Positions 18,458 to 27,456 of a stretch of DNA of 64,000 nucleotides are shown here, one piece after another; the stretch's first letter is position 1, and every line of letters starts with the position of its first letter. This stretch comes from Rosistilla carotiformis (GTDB taxonomy: Bacteria > Planctomycetota > Planctomycetia > Pirellulales > Pirellulaceae): positions 2,418,001 through 2,482,000 of the forward strand of contig NZ_CP036348.1 of NCBI RefSeq assembly GCF_007753095.1. The letters are read 5' to 3'. Both the position numbers and the translations under genes were made by a program. Below the pieces are notes generated by a model. That model was not told the DNA's origin. It was given only the letters and a program-made list of their open reading frames with translations, and made no database searches.

Positions 18458-18499
18458 TGTACCGTTCACATAGTACAGCGATATGCGAGAAGATGTCAA
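18458..18499 (-). promoter_or_regulatory. Promoter and operator of the GntR-ABC operon
   Basis: On the minus strand TTGACA (18499-18494) is followed by an 18-base spacer and TACTAT (18475-18470), a strong sigma-70-like promoter. A perfect inverted repeat TGTAC-N10-GTACA (18458-18462 and 18473-18477) overlaps the -10 element. YtrA-type regulators bind spaced inverted repeats with TAC/GTA cores, so this is the probable autorepression site. The start codon of the regulator is about 35 bases downstream. Confidence 0.7.
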
Positions 18500-19051
18500 G
18501 CAAAATATTTGGACCCGTTGCATGTGCGTCGTATTGATTCATCGCAATACCTCCGAAACGAGACTGATGACAGGCGGTGTGGAAAGGATCGATCTTTGCA
18601 ATCCCCTGTTGCTCTTCGTCCGGGCGCACCAACCCAAGGCATTCGGCAATTCATGCAACGGCACTTGCGCGTCGAGCCTCGCAGGGGGCCATCGAATGTC
18701 GGAGCACAAGGATCCATGGCAAGCCCGACGGGATCCGATTTAATCCATGGTGCTTTGTCACATCCTCGTGACAACTTGCCAGGCTCCACGAACCAGGAAT
18801 CTCGCCGACCAATATGCGTAGCATTGGGGTAGCAGTGCTTCAAACGGCTTTGGGCCCCGCGTCTATACTTGGGAGGTCTGTCGCTGCGGTTGATGGATCA
18901 GCACAAGTGAATCTTTCGCTGTGCGGTATCCGATTGCGCCCGACTCCCTGCAACGGCACGCCGTTTGTACGTGCTGGCGATATTGCCTGGACACAGCCGT
19001 TTACATGCTCTGGTAACTTGCTTCACCATCCCTTCCCCTCGAGGTGCGCCA
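18500..19051. other. Divergent intergenic region without a convincing gene
   Basis: About 550 bases between the GntR promoter and the LRR gene. Reading frames here are short, overlap each other on both strands and have no ribosome site or recognisable protein. A GAGG at 19041 serves the LRR gene. Nothing else could be assigned. Confidence 0.5.
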
Positions 19052-19969
19052 ATGAAAAGGCGGACGATGAAACTCTATTGCTTGGCGATGTTTGTCGCTA
19101 TTTCGGTTGCTCCTTCCGCTCAATTGCATGCCGAAACCGAAGCGGCCACTGCGCGTCGGCTTGAAGCTTTGGGAGCGACTGTTGGGCTCAAAGCTGACAG
19201 CGTCGTGGAACTATCGTTTCGTGACAGCAAGCGATTAGGACGCGAGCAATGGCGGGAGATCGGCAGCCTGACTCACTTGAAAAAGTTGACTGCCTACGGC
19301 GGCGCGAAGGGACTGAACGATGAGACCGTTGGATTTTTGGTGGGGCTGCAAGAATTGGAGTCGCTGTCGCTCGACGGCGCACAGTTGAGCGACGCGGGAC
19401 TGCGCAAGCTTGCCGAGTTGAAAGGACTCAAGCGTGTTAGCTTCTTTCATCTTTCGTTTCGAAAGGATGGCTTCACGGGAGAAGGGTTTTCCGCTTGGAC
19501 CGAACTGCCCGACCTGGAGAGCCTGACCGTGGCGGGGATGTCGATGGGAGATGACGGTTTCCGCGCCATCGCTACGCTGACCAACCTGCGTCAGCTGCGA
19601 ACCTGGCATACCTACCGGACCGAAGCGAGCAATGCGGAGATCGCTAAGCTGCCCCGTTTGACGACGCTGAAGCTAGGGCAGCGATTGCCGCAGCGAGGCG
19701 ATGCGCCGCTGAGCTTGAGCGATGCAGCGTTGGAAACATTGGCGACAATCCAGACGCTCGAAACGCTGGAGATTGGTGAAGCCGATTTCCATCTGCCAGC
19801 GCTGCGACAGTTGGCGAAACTGCCTCGCCTGAAGCAACTAAAGATCGATCGGACCTACCTTTCGGAAGCTGACATCGAAGCGCTGAAGTCTGTTTTGCCA
19901 GGGGTGCAGATCGGCTTTGAGCCGTTGACCGACGATCAACGCAAGAAGCTCGAGCTGTATCTAAAGTAA
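19052..19969 (+). CDS. Secreted leucine-rich-repeat protein
   Basis: A 305-residue protein. ATG 19052 has a GAGG seven bases upstream and a signal peptide after it (MKLYCLAMFVAISVAPSAQLHAE). From residue 60 on about eight LRR units follow the pattern LxxLxxLxLxxaxLSDAGLrkLaeL, the cysteine-free 'ribonuclease-inhibitor-like' kind common in planctomycetes. It ends DDQRKKLELYLK. These are probably protein-binding surfaces outside the cytoplasm; the partner is unknown. The sulfatase gene converges on it, the two stop codons being almost adjacent (19969 and 19971). Confidence 0.85.
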   Translation: MKRRTMKLYCLAMFVAISVAPSAQLHAETEAATARRLEALGATVGLKADSVVELSFRDSKRLGREQWREIGSLTHLKKLTAYGGAKGLNDETVGFLVGLQELESLSLDGAQLSDAGLRKLAELKGLKRVSFFHLSFRKDGFTGEGFSAWTELPDLESLTVAGMSMGDDGFRAIATLTNLRQLRTWHTYRTEASNAEIAKLPRLTTLKLGQRLPQRGDAPLSLSDAALETLATIQTLETLEIGEADFHLPALRQLAKLPRLKQLKIDRTYLSEADIEALKSVLPGVQIGFEPLTDDQRKKLELYLK

Positions 19970-19970
19970 A

Positions 19971-21359
19971 CTATTTATCATCTTTGAACTTCCAATGCTC
20001 CGATGGCTGGTGCGCCGACAACATGATCGCTTTCGCTTTGGCCACGAGTTCGGGATGCTCAGCGGCGACGTTCTTCTGTTCGCCGCGATCGCTAGGTAGA
20101 TGATAAAGCTCGATCTCGCCTCGCTGTTTCTTGTTCAGGTTCAACTGGACCGCTTTCCAGTCGCCAAAACGAACCGCTCGCTTTCCGCCACGCTCATGAA
20201 ATTCCCAGTACATGAATTCGTGAGGTTGTTGTTTATCGTCATCGCCTAACAGCGTGGGAACCAGCGAAATACCATCGCTCCCGTTGGGAGTTTTGGCTCC
20301 GGCAAGCTCGCAAAAGGTTGGCAACATATCCCAGTGGGCGGAGACGAGATCGGAGGTTGAACCGGGCGAGATCTTGCCGGGCCAACGCGCGATCAGCGGC
20401 GCTCGGATGCCCCCTTCGTACAGGTCGCGTTTGTATCCGCGGAACGGTCCGTTGCTGTCGAAGAAGTCGGGATCGTGACCGCCTTCGCGATGCGGACCGT
20501 TGTCGCTGCTGAGCATCACGATCGTCCGCTCGTCCAGATTGAGTTCTTTCAACAGCGCGATGATCTGTCCGACTTGTTCGTCGACCAGCGTCATCATGCC
20601 AGCAAACGCAGCGATTGGATTTTTCACTTCGGGACCGGCATACTTGCCGATCTTGTTTTCAAACTCTGGAAACTTCTCGCGGAATGGAGCGATATAGGAC
20701 TCCGGCGCATGCATCGCAGCGTGCGGAATCGCGACAGGGAAAAACGCAAAGAAGGGCTGGTCTTTGTTCTCGCGAATGAAGTCGAGTCCTTCATCGCCGA
20801 TCATCGTGGCGGTATAGGTCTTGCCGTCCAAGGGAACGCGTTGGCGATTCTTCCAGAGATGGTCGGGGTAGTAGTTGTGTGCTTCCCGCTGGCAGTTGTA
20901 GCCGAAAAACAGATCAAAATGTTCGGCCGGGTCGCTCGCCGATCCCGGCCCGCCGAGTCCCCACTTTCCGAACGCGCCGGTTTGGTAGCCCGCATCGCTC
21001 AACAACCGTGGGATCGTCACGATATCGGCCGGCATCGGCGCCTGTCCCTCCGGTTTGATCTCGCGATTCCCACGGACATAAGCGTGCCCGGTGTGAAGGC
21101 CTGTCATCAGCGAGCAGCGTGTCGGAGCGCAGACCGTGCTGCCCGAATAGTGCTGTGTGAACTTCATCCCCTCAGCCGCCAGGCGATCGATATTGGGCGT
21201 CTTGAATTTTTGCTGCCCATAACATGACAGATCGCCGTAGCCCGCATCGTCCAACAAAATGTAGACGATGTTGGGCGGAGCGTCGGCGGCGTCGGCGGTG
21301 AGCGTCCCAAACGCAACGACCAAAAATGAAAGCAGCAAAGAAAGGGGGCGAGTTTTCAT
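19971..21359 (-). CDS. Type I sulfatase (arylsulfatase A family)
   Basis: A 462-residue secreted enzyme. ATG 21359 is chosen because it starts a signal peptide (MKTRPLSLLLSFLVV to ADAADAPP); the frame is open to 21590 without one. Metal-binding D37-D38 are in LLDDAGYGDLSCYG. The sulfatase signature is C77-A-P-T-R, where C77 would be turned into formylglycine by an activating enzyme. Other motifs are GKWGLGG, SDNGPHREGGH and the C-terminal WKAVQLNL region. It hydrolyses sulfate esters, likely on algal polysaccharides such as those used by marine planctomycetes; the exact substrate is not visible. It is transcribed divergently from the M32 peptidase. Confidence 0.93.
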   Translation of the reverse strand: MKTRPLSLLLSFLVVAFGTLTADAADAPPNIVYILLDDAGYGDLSCYGQQKFKTPNIDRLAAEGMKFTQHYSGSTVCAPTRCSLMTGLHTGHAYVRGNREIKPEGQAPMPADIVTIPRLLSDAGYQTGAFGKWGLGGPGSASDPAEHFDLFFGYNCQREAHNYYPDHLWKNRQRVPLDGKTYTATMIGDEGLDFIRENKDQPFFAFFPVAIPHAAMHAPESYIAPFREKFPEFENKIGKYAGPEVKNPIAAFAGMMTLVDEQVGQIIALLKELNLDERTIVMLSSDNGPHREGGHDPDFFDSNGPFRGYKRDLYEGGIRAPLIARWPGKISPGSTSDLVSAHWDMLPTFCELAGAKTPNGSDGISLVPTLLGDDDKQQPHEFMYWEFHERGGKRAVRFGDWKAVQLNLNKKQRGEIELYHLPSDRGEQKNVAAEHPELVAKAKAIMLSAHQPSEHWKFKDDK

Positions 21360-21604
21360 GAGCACGAAGAGAATTGTTGGGGGATTTGAATATTTTCGAT
21401 AGCGACCGTCGCCGCGAACCGACATTGAACGATAGCAGGCGACGACGTCAGGATTGCCCAGTCTAGCATAGTTGTCGAGGCGACGGCTCGCAGCTCGATT
21501 GCCAGCCAGCGGGCGACGTTTTAGACTTGCGCATCGGTCCGCCAACGGCGCCGGATGTTTTCCAAACTGATTTTCGAGCCTCTTGTCCAACGAGTCCCTT
21601 CCGA

Positions 21605-23116
21605 ATGAATGGCAACGAAACCTTTGATCAACTTGCGAAATTCACACGTGAAACCGCACTGCTCGAATCGATCAGCTACACCCTGGAATGGGATGAGCGA
21701 ACGTACATGCCGACCGGTGGCCGCGCCTACCGCGCCGATCAGGTGACCTATCTGGCCGGGATGGCGCATCGTCGCCGCACCGATCCGCAGATGGGAGATT
21801 GGATTGCGGAATTGCAGCAGAGTGAACTGGCGGGCGATCGACACAGCGACGCAGGGGCGACGATCCATCGCATCGGTCGCGATTTTGAGCGGGCGTGCAA
21901 ATTGCCGCAGGATCTGGTCGAAGGGCTTTCGCGAGCCACCGTGGTCGGGCAGCAGCGATGGGAAGATGCGCGCAAAGCGGACGACTTCGCAGCGTTCTTG
22001 CCCGCCTTGGAAGAGATCATTCGCCTCAAGATCGAATCGGCCGAGCGATTGGCCGACGGCGGCAACCTTTACGACGCGCTGTTGGATGAATACGAAGAAG
22101 ACGCCAAGTCGGAACAATTGACCGAAGTCTTTCGCGATCTGCGCAGCGAATTGGTTCCGTTAGTCGCGGCGATCCGCGACTCGAAGACTCAACCCAACAC
22201 CGATCTGCTGCGACGAAACTTTCCCGTCGACGCACAGCGTGCGTTTTGCAAACAGGTTGCCGAGGCTGTTGGTTTCGATTTCACCCGAGGTCGACTGGAC
22301 GAGACTTCGCATCCGTTCTGCACCAGCCTGGGACCAAGCGATTGCCGAATCCTCACGCGTTACGACGCGCATTGGTTTCCGGGGGCACTGTACGGAACGC
22401 TACACGAAGCGGGACACGGGATCTACGACCAGGGACTGCGTGGTGACCAATTCGGTTTGCCGCCGGGAACGTACGTCTCGCTGGGAATCCACGAATCGCA
22501 ATCGCGGATGTGGGAGAACATGGTCGGACGCAGCCTGCCTTTCTGCCAGCACTTCTATGGTGAACTGCAGCGGACGTTTCCCGAAGCGTTGTCGGATGTC
22601 GACGTCAACGCCTTCCACTTCGCCGTCAACACGGTCGAGCCGAGCTTGATCCGCGTCGAAGCGGACGAAGTGACTTACAACCTGCACATCATCATCCGCT
22701 TTGAACTGGAGCAGGCCTTGATCTCCGGCGACCTGAAACCGAAGGATCTGCCCGAGGCTTGGAATCAGAAGTATCAGGAATACCTGGGGATCACGCCGCC
22801 GAATAACGCCGATGGCGTGCTGCAAGACGTTCACTGGAGCGCAGGTCTGCTCGGATATTTCCCAACCTACACGCTAGGCAATCTGATCGCCGCCCAATTG
22901 TTCGACGCCGCGGGCGAAGCGCTCGGCGACCTCGACGCGATGTTCGCCAAGGGAGAGTTTAGCCCGCTGCGAACTTGGCTGAATGAAAACATCCATCGCC
23001 ACGGATGCGTTTACTCGCCCAACGAACTGGTCCAACGAGCGACCGGAAAACCGCTCTCCTCCCAACCGTTGGTCGGTTACCTGAAACAGAAGTTCGGCGC
23101 GTTGTACAACCTTTGA
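21605..23116 (+). CDS. M32-family carboxypeptidase (Taq-type)
   Basis: A 503-residue zinc metallopeptidase. ATG 21605 (MNGNETFDQL) fits the family start; the frame is open to 21527 without a ribosome site. The HEAGH zinc motif is at residues 267-271 in LHEAGHGIYDQG. The family marks also include TRYDAHWFPGALYG, ESQSRMWENMVGRS and the third-ligand region VEADEVTYNLHI. It removes amino acids one at a time from peptide C-termini in the cytoplasm. Its 5' region faces that of the sulfatase gene, about 245 bases apart. The DAO-like gene converges on it 15 bases after its stop. Confidence 0.93.
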   Translation: MNGNETFDQLAKFTRETALLESISYTLEWDERTYMPTGGRAYRADQVTYLAGMAHRRRTDPQMGDWIAELQQSELAGDRHSDAGATIHRIGRDFERACKLPQDLVEGLSRATVVGQQRWEDARKADDFAAFLPALEEIIRLKIESAERLADGGNLYDALLDEYEEDAKSEQLTEVFRDLRSELVPLVAAIRDSKTQPNTDLLRRNFPVDAQRAFCKQVAEAVGFDFTRGRLDETSHPFCTSLGPSDCRILTRYDAHWFPGALYGTLHEAGHGIYDQGLRGDQFGLPPGTYVSLGIHESQSRMWENMVGRSLPFCQHFYGELQRTFPEALSDVDVNAFHFAVNTVEPSLIRVEADEVTYNLHIIIRFELEQALISGDLKPKDLPEAWNQKYQEYLGITPPNNADGVLQDVHWSAGLLGYFPTYTLGNLIAAQLFDAAGEALGDLDAMFAKGEFSPLRTWLNENIHRHGCVYSPNELVQRATGKPLSSQPLVGYLKQKFGALYNL

Positions 23117-23131
23117 GCTTGTGTCGTGTGG

Positions 23132-24094
23132 CTATCGGGCGAAGTAGTCGCGGGCAAGCATTGCGACTTCGTCGGCGCATCCCCATGCGATGGTGTAGCC
23201 ACCGCCGCCATGTCCGTAATTGTGAACCACCGGCCGGTTGGGTTCGCTGAGGTCCAATTCCAGCCGGACCTGATCGCGGCCGGGCCGAAGTCCGACGGTC
23301 GCGCCGAGGATTTCGGCGTCGCGAATCTCGGGAACAATCGCAGCACAACGCTCCACGATCGCCTTCGATTCGTCAGCTCGGACACTTCGGTCCCAGTCGT
23401 CATCTTGAGCGGTCCCGCCGAGAATCACGTCGTTGGTGCGGGGCAGTACCAACGTGAACTTATCTTCTTTTTGGTAGATGCGAGTCGACCGCTCGAGCCC
23501 TTCGGGACGTTTAACCCGCACGACCTGTCCACGAATTGGAAACACCTGAGAGTCGCCGACGAAATCGCGCGCACCGACACCGGTACAGTTGACGACAAGA
23601 TCGAATTCAGGAAACAGCGTGGACACGGAGGCTAGCGATTGGATCACCGTCGTGACACCTTGGGCTTCAACACGACGTTTAAGATTCCTCATAAAGATCG
23701 GCACGTCGATGACCGGTAAAGTGACAAGAAAGGCTTCGGGACATGCGATCCCGTACTCCGCCCCGTCGACGCGTTGCCACTGCTCGACATACTGCAACAC
23801 TTGAGCACTGTCGTCGGGATCGATACAGAACCGCAAGTGTTGCTCGAAATGGATTCCCGATTCGGGCTCTGATCGCGCTTGCGAGTATTCGTCGTAGGTG
23901 ATTTTTGCCCACGCATGAACTCTTTCAAGCGGATACGCGCGATGGGGCCACCAATACGCCCCGGCCGACATCGACGTCGTCTCTTCGAACGGTTCCTTCG
24001 AAAAAACAGTGACCTCGAAGCCTTGATCGAGCAACTTCGCGGCGGATGTCAGCCCCATCAGTCCTTGTCCGACGACAGCAATTTTTCGAGACAC
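23132..24094 (-). CDS. D-amino-acid-oxidase-like FAD oxidoreductase
   Basis: A 320-residue flavoprotein. It starts with GTG 24094, preceded by AAAGGAAG at correct spacing. The FAD-binding GxGxxG is at residues 9-14 (GQGLMG) followed by the second glycine-rich strand FEVTVFSKEP. TSMSAGAYWWPHR in the N-terminal third and HNYGHGGGGYTIAWG in the last third are the DAO/DASPO family pattern, which oxidises D-amino acids to imino acids with H2O2. Substrate (neutral or acidic D-amino acid) cannot be decided from sequence alone. In a peptidoglycan-bearing organism it could serve D-amino-acid turnover. Confidence 0.88.
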   Translation of the reverse strand: MSRKIAVVGQGLMGLTSAAKLLDQGFEVTVFSKEPFEETTSMSAGAYWWPHRAYPLERVHAWAKITYDEYSQARSEPESGIHFEQHLRFCIDPDDSAQVLQYVEQWQRVDGAEYGIACPEAFLVTLPVIDVPIFMRNLKRRVEAQGVTTVIQSLASVSTLFPEFDLVVNCTGVGARDFVGDSQVFPIRGQVVRVKRPEGLERSTRIYQKEDKFTLVLPRTNDVILGGTAQDDDWDRSVRADESKAIVERCAAIVPEIRDAEILGATVGLRPGRDQVRLELDLSEPNRPVVHNYGHGGGGYTIAWGCADEVAMLARDYFAR

Positions 24095-24340
24095 AAGCTT
24101 CCTTTCGGATCAGCGGAAATCAAACCCCAGCCACTCAAAAAATGGAGTCGCTGTCTTAACGCGCCGTGAGAACGCTCTCCCCTCTGCGCCGACACATCGG
24201 CCGAGAGCGCCCTTTTGTTGACAAGTCGCGCACGCGGCAGGTCGTCAGCCCGCGCATCACGCGACAGAGAATGTTGGATACTGCGACGCGGTCTCACCCG
24301 TCGTTGGAAGCATTGCTGCGACAGCCTCGGCCGTTTCGAA
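24095..24340. other. Intergenic region with hairpin CGCTCTC...GAGAGCG
   Basis: Upstream of the DAO-like gene. CGCTCTC (24173-24179) pairs with GAGAGCG (24203-24209), with GCCGA/TCGGC inside, followed on the plus strand by CCCTTTTG. It may be a weak terminator or a leader structure. No open frame with a ribosome site was seen. Confidence 0.35.
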
Positions 24341-24895
24341 TTACAAACTTTCCAAGACTTCGTTGGTGGAAATGACCTGTGCATAACCGAATGCCAGCGC
24401 GGCCATGAATGCGGCATGCACCTGATCCGATGGAACTTCTTTGCCCAGAAATTCTAATGCCAACGTTGCGCAGGCGTCGTGAGCCACGGTGCATTGGTAA
24501 CCAAAATCATTTGCCGCACGCGTGACCGCATCGATACACATGTGGCTCATCGCTCCAACGATAACCACTCTTTTAATCCCCGCATCGTCGAGAATCGCCT
24601 TCAGATCGGTATCGCGAAAGCTATTGATTTGATGCTTGACCACGACCGGTTCACCGTCGGCAGGTTGAACCGATGTATGGTGTTCCGCCCCCTGGGATCC
24701 GGGAACAAAAAAGGGGGCATCGTCGGTGGGAAATTCGTGACGGACATGGACCACAAGTTGATTGCGTTTACGGAAGGTATCCAGCAGACGTGCGGCGTTC
24801 GCCGAAGCCGACTCGACGGAGTCGAGTTCCCACTTTCCCGCGGGGAAGTAGTCGTTTTGTAGGTCGACGACAATCAATGCAGTGTGCTGATTCAT
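24341..24895 (-). CDS. Isochorismatase-family cysteine hydrolase
   Basis: A 184-residue enzyme; ATG 24895 starts the conserved opening MNQHTALIVVDLQND. The catalytic set of the family is present: D11 in VVDLQND, K87 in VVVKHQINSF and C120 in SHMCIDA. The family includes nicotinamidases, N-carbamoyl hydrolases and plain isochorismatases. Absence of the extended nicotinamidase metal loop and presence of SHMCIDAVTRAANDFGY favours the general cysteine-hydrolase branch, with unknown amide substrate. It is a single gene between two divergent or facing regions. Confidence 0.9.
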   Translation of the reverse strand: MNQHTALIVVDLQNDYFPAGKWELDSVESASANAARLLDTFRKRNQLVVHVRHEFPTDDAPFFVPGSQGAEHHTSVQPADGEPVVVKHQINSFRDTDLKAILDDAGIKRVVIVGAMSHMCIDAVTRAANDFGYQCTVAHDACATLALEFLGKEVPSDQVHAAFMAALAFGYAQVISTNEVLESL

Positions 24896-25218
24896 AGGGC
24901 TATCGTTCACGCATAATTCCAAATAGGGACCGCCAAGCAAACCAATCCATTTCGCTCATGATGACCCTTTAGCATGCCCCTGGCAAGTTCCACTCCTTCA
25001 TTGGAAGGAAACTGCCGGTTTGCAAGCGGGATCAATCGGTCGTCGCTTCGTCGGAAGGACCACGCCGGAGGAACCCTTGTCGTCGAAAGCCAGCCGATAC
25101 CAAGAAAAAGTTTACCTTCCAGTTCCATCGGCTGCCGTGCGGCAACCGCCTGGCGAGTTGAGTATAATCTGGCGACCGATTGTTTCCTTCCGCAACGCCT
25201 ATCCGACGCAAATTCTCC
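24896..25218 (+). promoter_or_regulatory. Intergenic region with promoter of the PQQ-propeller gene
   Basis: A perfect TATAAT lies at 25163-25168, about 50 bases before the ATG at 25219, in GAGTATAATCTGG. No good -35 hexamer is seen at 16-18 bases upstream, so an activator or another sigma factor could be needed. The rest of the 323-base gap holds no believable gene. Confidence 0.4.
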
Positions 25219-26553
25219 ATGAACATCGATCCCTTCTGTCGCTGCCTGATCGTCCTGGCGATCGCGCTGACAACCGCAACGTTTGGTGCTGAGCAGTGGT
25301 CACAATTTCGTGGCTCCCACGGTGACGGGATCGCCAACGTGAGCCAGGCGCCGACGCGGTGGAGCGAGACGGAAAACGTGGTTTGGAAAACGCCCATCGC
25401 CGGCAAGGGCTGGTCTTCCCCAGTGGTTGCCGATGGGAAGGTTTGGATGACCACGGCGATCGAGGAGGAGGCCAGTGAAGAAGAGCGGCTGGCGACCTTG
25501 GAGCGATTGGTCGAAAATCCTCGCCGATTTGGTGAGTTTCGACTGGCCAAGGCGATCACGTTGCAATTGATCGCCGTCGATCTAGCCACTGGATCGCAGG
25601 TGTTGGAGATCGATCTGGTACGCTTGGACCAACCCGATCCGATCCACACGATTAACAGTTATGCATCACCGACACCCGTGATCGATGGCGATAACATCTA
25701 TTGTCATTTCGGAACGTTCGGCACCATTTGTGTCGATCGAAAAAAGGGGGTCGAAGTTTGGCGGAAGACCTTGCCGTTGGAGCACGGTGTCGGACCGGGC
25801 AGTTCTCCATTTATTTTTAAAAATGCGTTGATTTTGATCTGCGACGGAATGGATCAGCAGTACGTCACGGCGCTCGATAAAGCGACCGGCGAATCGCTGT
25901 GGCGAACCGAGCGCCCGCCGTTGGACGCGGCTTCGGGCGAACAGAAGAAGTCGTACGATACGCCGATTGCGATCGTCGATGCGGCAGGACGCGAGCAAGT
26001 CATCTGCATGGGACCGCAATGGTTGGTCGCTTACGATCCCGTCGATGGTAGCGAGATTTGGAAGCTCCGTCACGGCAAGGGATTTTCTGTTGTCCCGCGT
26101 CCCGTCTACGGCGACGGTACGGTTTATATCTCGACCGGCTACGGTAAGCCTCAGTTGTGGGCGGTTCGTGTTGACGGCAGCGGCGACGTGACCGATACCC
26201 ATGTCGCTTGGATCGAGAAGAAAGGGATTCCGGCCAAGCCGTCCCCGTTACTGTTGGGGCACGAATTGTACGTGGTCAGCGACGATGGGATCGCCAGCTG
26301 CTTCGACGCGGCCAGTGGCGAACTGGTTTGGAAGGAGCGCGTGGGCGGCAAGTATTCGGCATCGCCCATCCTGGCCGCCGGGAAGATCTATTTGTGCAGC
26401 CACGAAGGCAAAGTCACGGTCTTCAAGCCAGGCCGCGAGTTTACGCTTTTGTCGGAAAATCAACTGGACGGGCAATTGATGGCCTCTCCCGCAGCGCTCG
26501 ACGATTACCTGCTAATTCGATCCGATACTGCCCTGTATCGGATCGCCGAATAG
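25219..26553 (+). CDS. Secreted PQQ-like beta-propeller protein
   Basis: A 444-residue protein. ATG 25219 (MNIDPFCRCL) is chosen, with a signal peptide ending TFGAEQW. The mature protein opens WSQFRGSHGDGIA, a hallmark of planctomycete PQQ-binding-like propeller proteins, followed by blades such as WKTPIAGKGWSSPVVADGK, VYISTGYGKPQLWAV and LVWKERVGGKYSASPILA. Most such proteins lack the residues that bind PQQ in alcohol dehydrogenases and are thought to be structural, like BamB. No operon partner is evident; bshB1 converges on it 35 bases after the stop. Confidence 0.9.
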   Translation: MNIDPFCRCLIVLAIALTTATFGAEQWSQFRGSHGDGIANVSQAPTRWSETENVVWKTPIAGKGWSSPVVADGKVWMTTAIEEEASEEERLATLERLVENPRRFGEFRLAKAITLQLIAVDLATGSQVLEIDLVRLDQPDPIHTINSYASPTPVIDGDNIYCHFGTFGTICVDRKKGVEVWRKTLPLEHGVGPGSSPFIFKNALILICDGMDQQYVTALDKATGESLWRTERPPLDAASGEQKKSYDTPIAIVDAAGREQVICMGPQWLVAYDPVDGSEIWKLRHGKGFSVVPRPVYGDGTVYISTGYGKPQLWAVRVDGSGDVTDTHVAWIEKKGIPAKPSPLLLGHELYVVSDDGIASCFDAASGELVWKERVGGKYSASPILAAGKIYLCSHEGKVTVFKPGREFTLLSENQLDGQLMASPAALDDYLLIRSDTALYRIAE

Positions 26554-26588
26554 GCGTCGGGAAAGTCGCAGTGAAGCGGAGTCCCGCA

Positions 26589-27296
26589 TCAGAACAGCTC
26601 ACGCAGCGAACGCAACGCGATCGGTTCGCGACTGGCAAACGGTTCGCCATAACGGCATCCAATCGCCTTGCCCCAATACGCGGCTTCGTCGCGCAAGCGG
26701 TCGACAAATGTGGGCGGTTCTGCACTGCGGCCGACCACAAACTGACTCTGATACGCTTCGATCGATTTCAACTTGGTCTCCCATTGATCGGAGATGTCGA
26801 GGATGAAATCGGGCTGGGGGGTGAGCTTAAGGTGGACGCAGTAGTAGTAATAGATCCGTTCGGGATGATACGGGTCGCCCGGCATCTCGGTCTTGCTGAG
26901 TTTGGACCAAAAACGTGCCGCTTCGACAAGCGCCGTCGCCGCAATGTGGTCGGGGTGGGCGTCTTCCCAGTAGGGCGCGAACAGCCAACGGGGTCTGGTC
27001 AAGCGAAAGATCCCGGCGATCAGTTCGCGAGCCGCCAGGGTTGGTTCGAGCGAACGATTTGGAAGTCCCGCGTTGTAACGCCACGTAAGGTCGAGGGCCT
27101 GCGTCGCAGCCGCGGTTTCCTCACGCCGTATTTCGGGCGATCCGAAGGGTGTAGGTTCGCCCGAGGTTAAGTCCAACACACCCACCTTCAAGCCCTCGGA
27201 CAACATCTTCACGATCGCCCCGCCCATCCCAAGTTCCGCGTCGTCGGGGTGCGGTGCGATCACCAAGGCATCAAGTTGCGGAGGGTTTTCGATCAT
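26589..27296 (-). CDS. bshB1: LmbE-family N-acetylglucosamine deacetylase, BshB1-like
   Basis: A 235-residue zinc deacetylase. ATG 27296 has AAGGA nine bases before it. The LmbE motif HPDD (H16-P-D18-D19) is followed by ELGMGG, then LTSGEPTPFGSPEIR and APYWEDAHPDH, a set that matches BshB1, which removes the acetyl group of GlcNAc-malate in bacillithiol synthesis (cytoplasm). Other LmbE members (mycothiol MshB) differ in these regions. bshA or bshC genes are not seen in the window. Bacillithiol production by this organism is therefore an inference. Confidence 0.8.
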   Translation of the reverse strand: MIENPPQLDALVIAPHPDDAELGMGGAIVKMLSEGLKVGVLDLTSGEPTPFGSPEIRREETAAATQALDLTWRYNAGLPNRSLEPTLAARELIAGIFRLTRPRWLFAPYWEDAHPDHIAATALVEAARFWSKLSKTEMPGDPYHPERIYYYYCVHLKLTPQPDFILDISDQWETKLKSIEAYQSQFVVGRSAEPPTFVDRLRDEAAYWGKAIGCRYGEPFASREPIALRSLRELF

Positions 27297-27456
27297 CGGG
27301 GTTTTCCTTTCTTAATGGAGGCGGAATCGGGATCTTGTCGGGAAACTTGATGCCAAACGAAGCTGCCGCCTGGAATCATCGCGAGCGTGCGTTTAGCATA
27401 GACAACCACTCATCAGGAAACTGTCATATTCAAACGCGATTCGCAAGCAGGTGTGG

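Noticed and set aside
18496-18843. Reading frames in the gap before the LRR gene
   Set aside because: Short, overlapping, without ribosome site, and one covers the GntR promoter.
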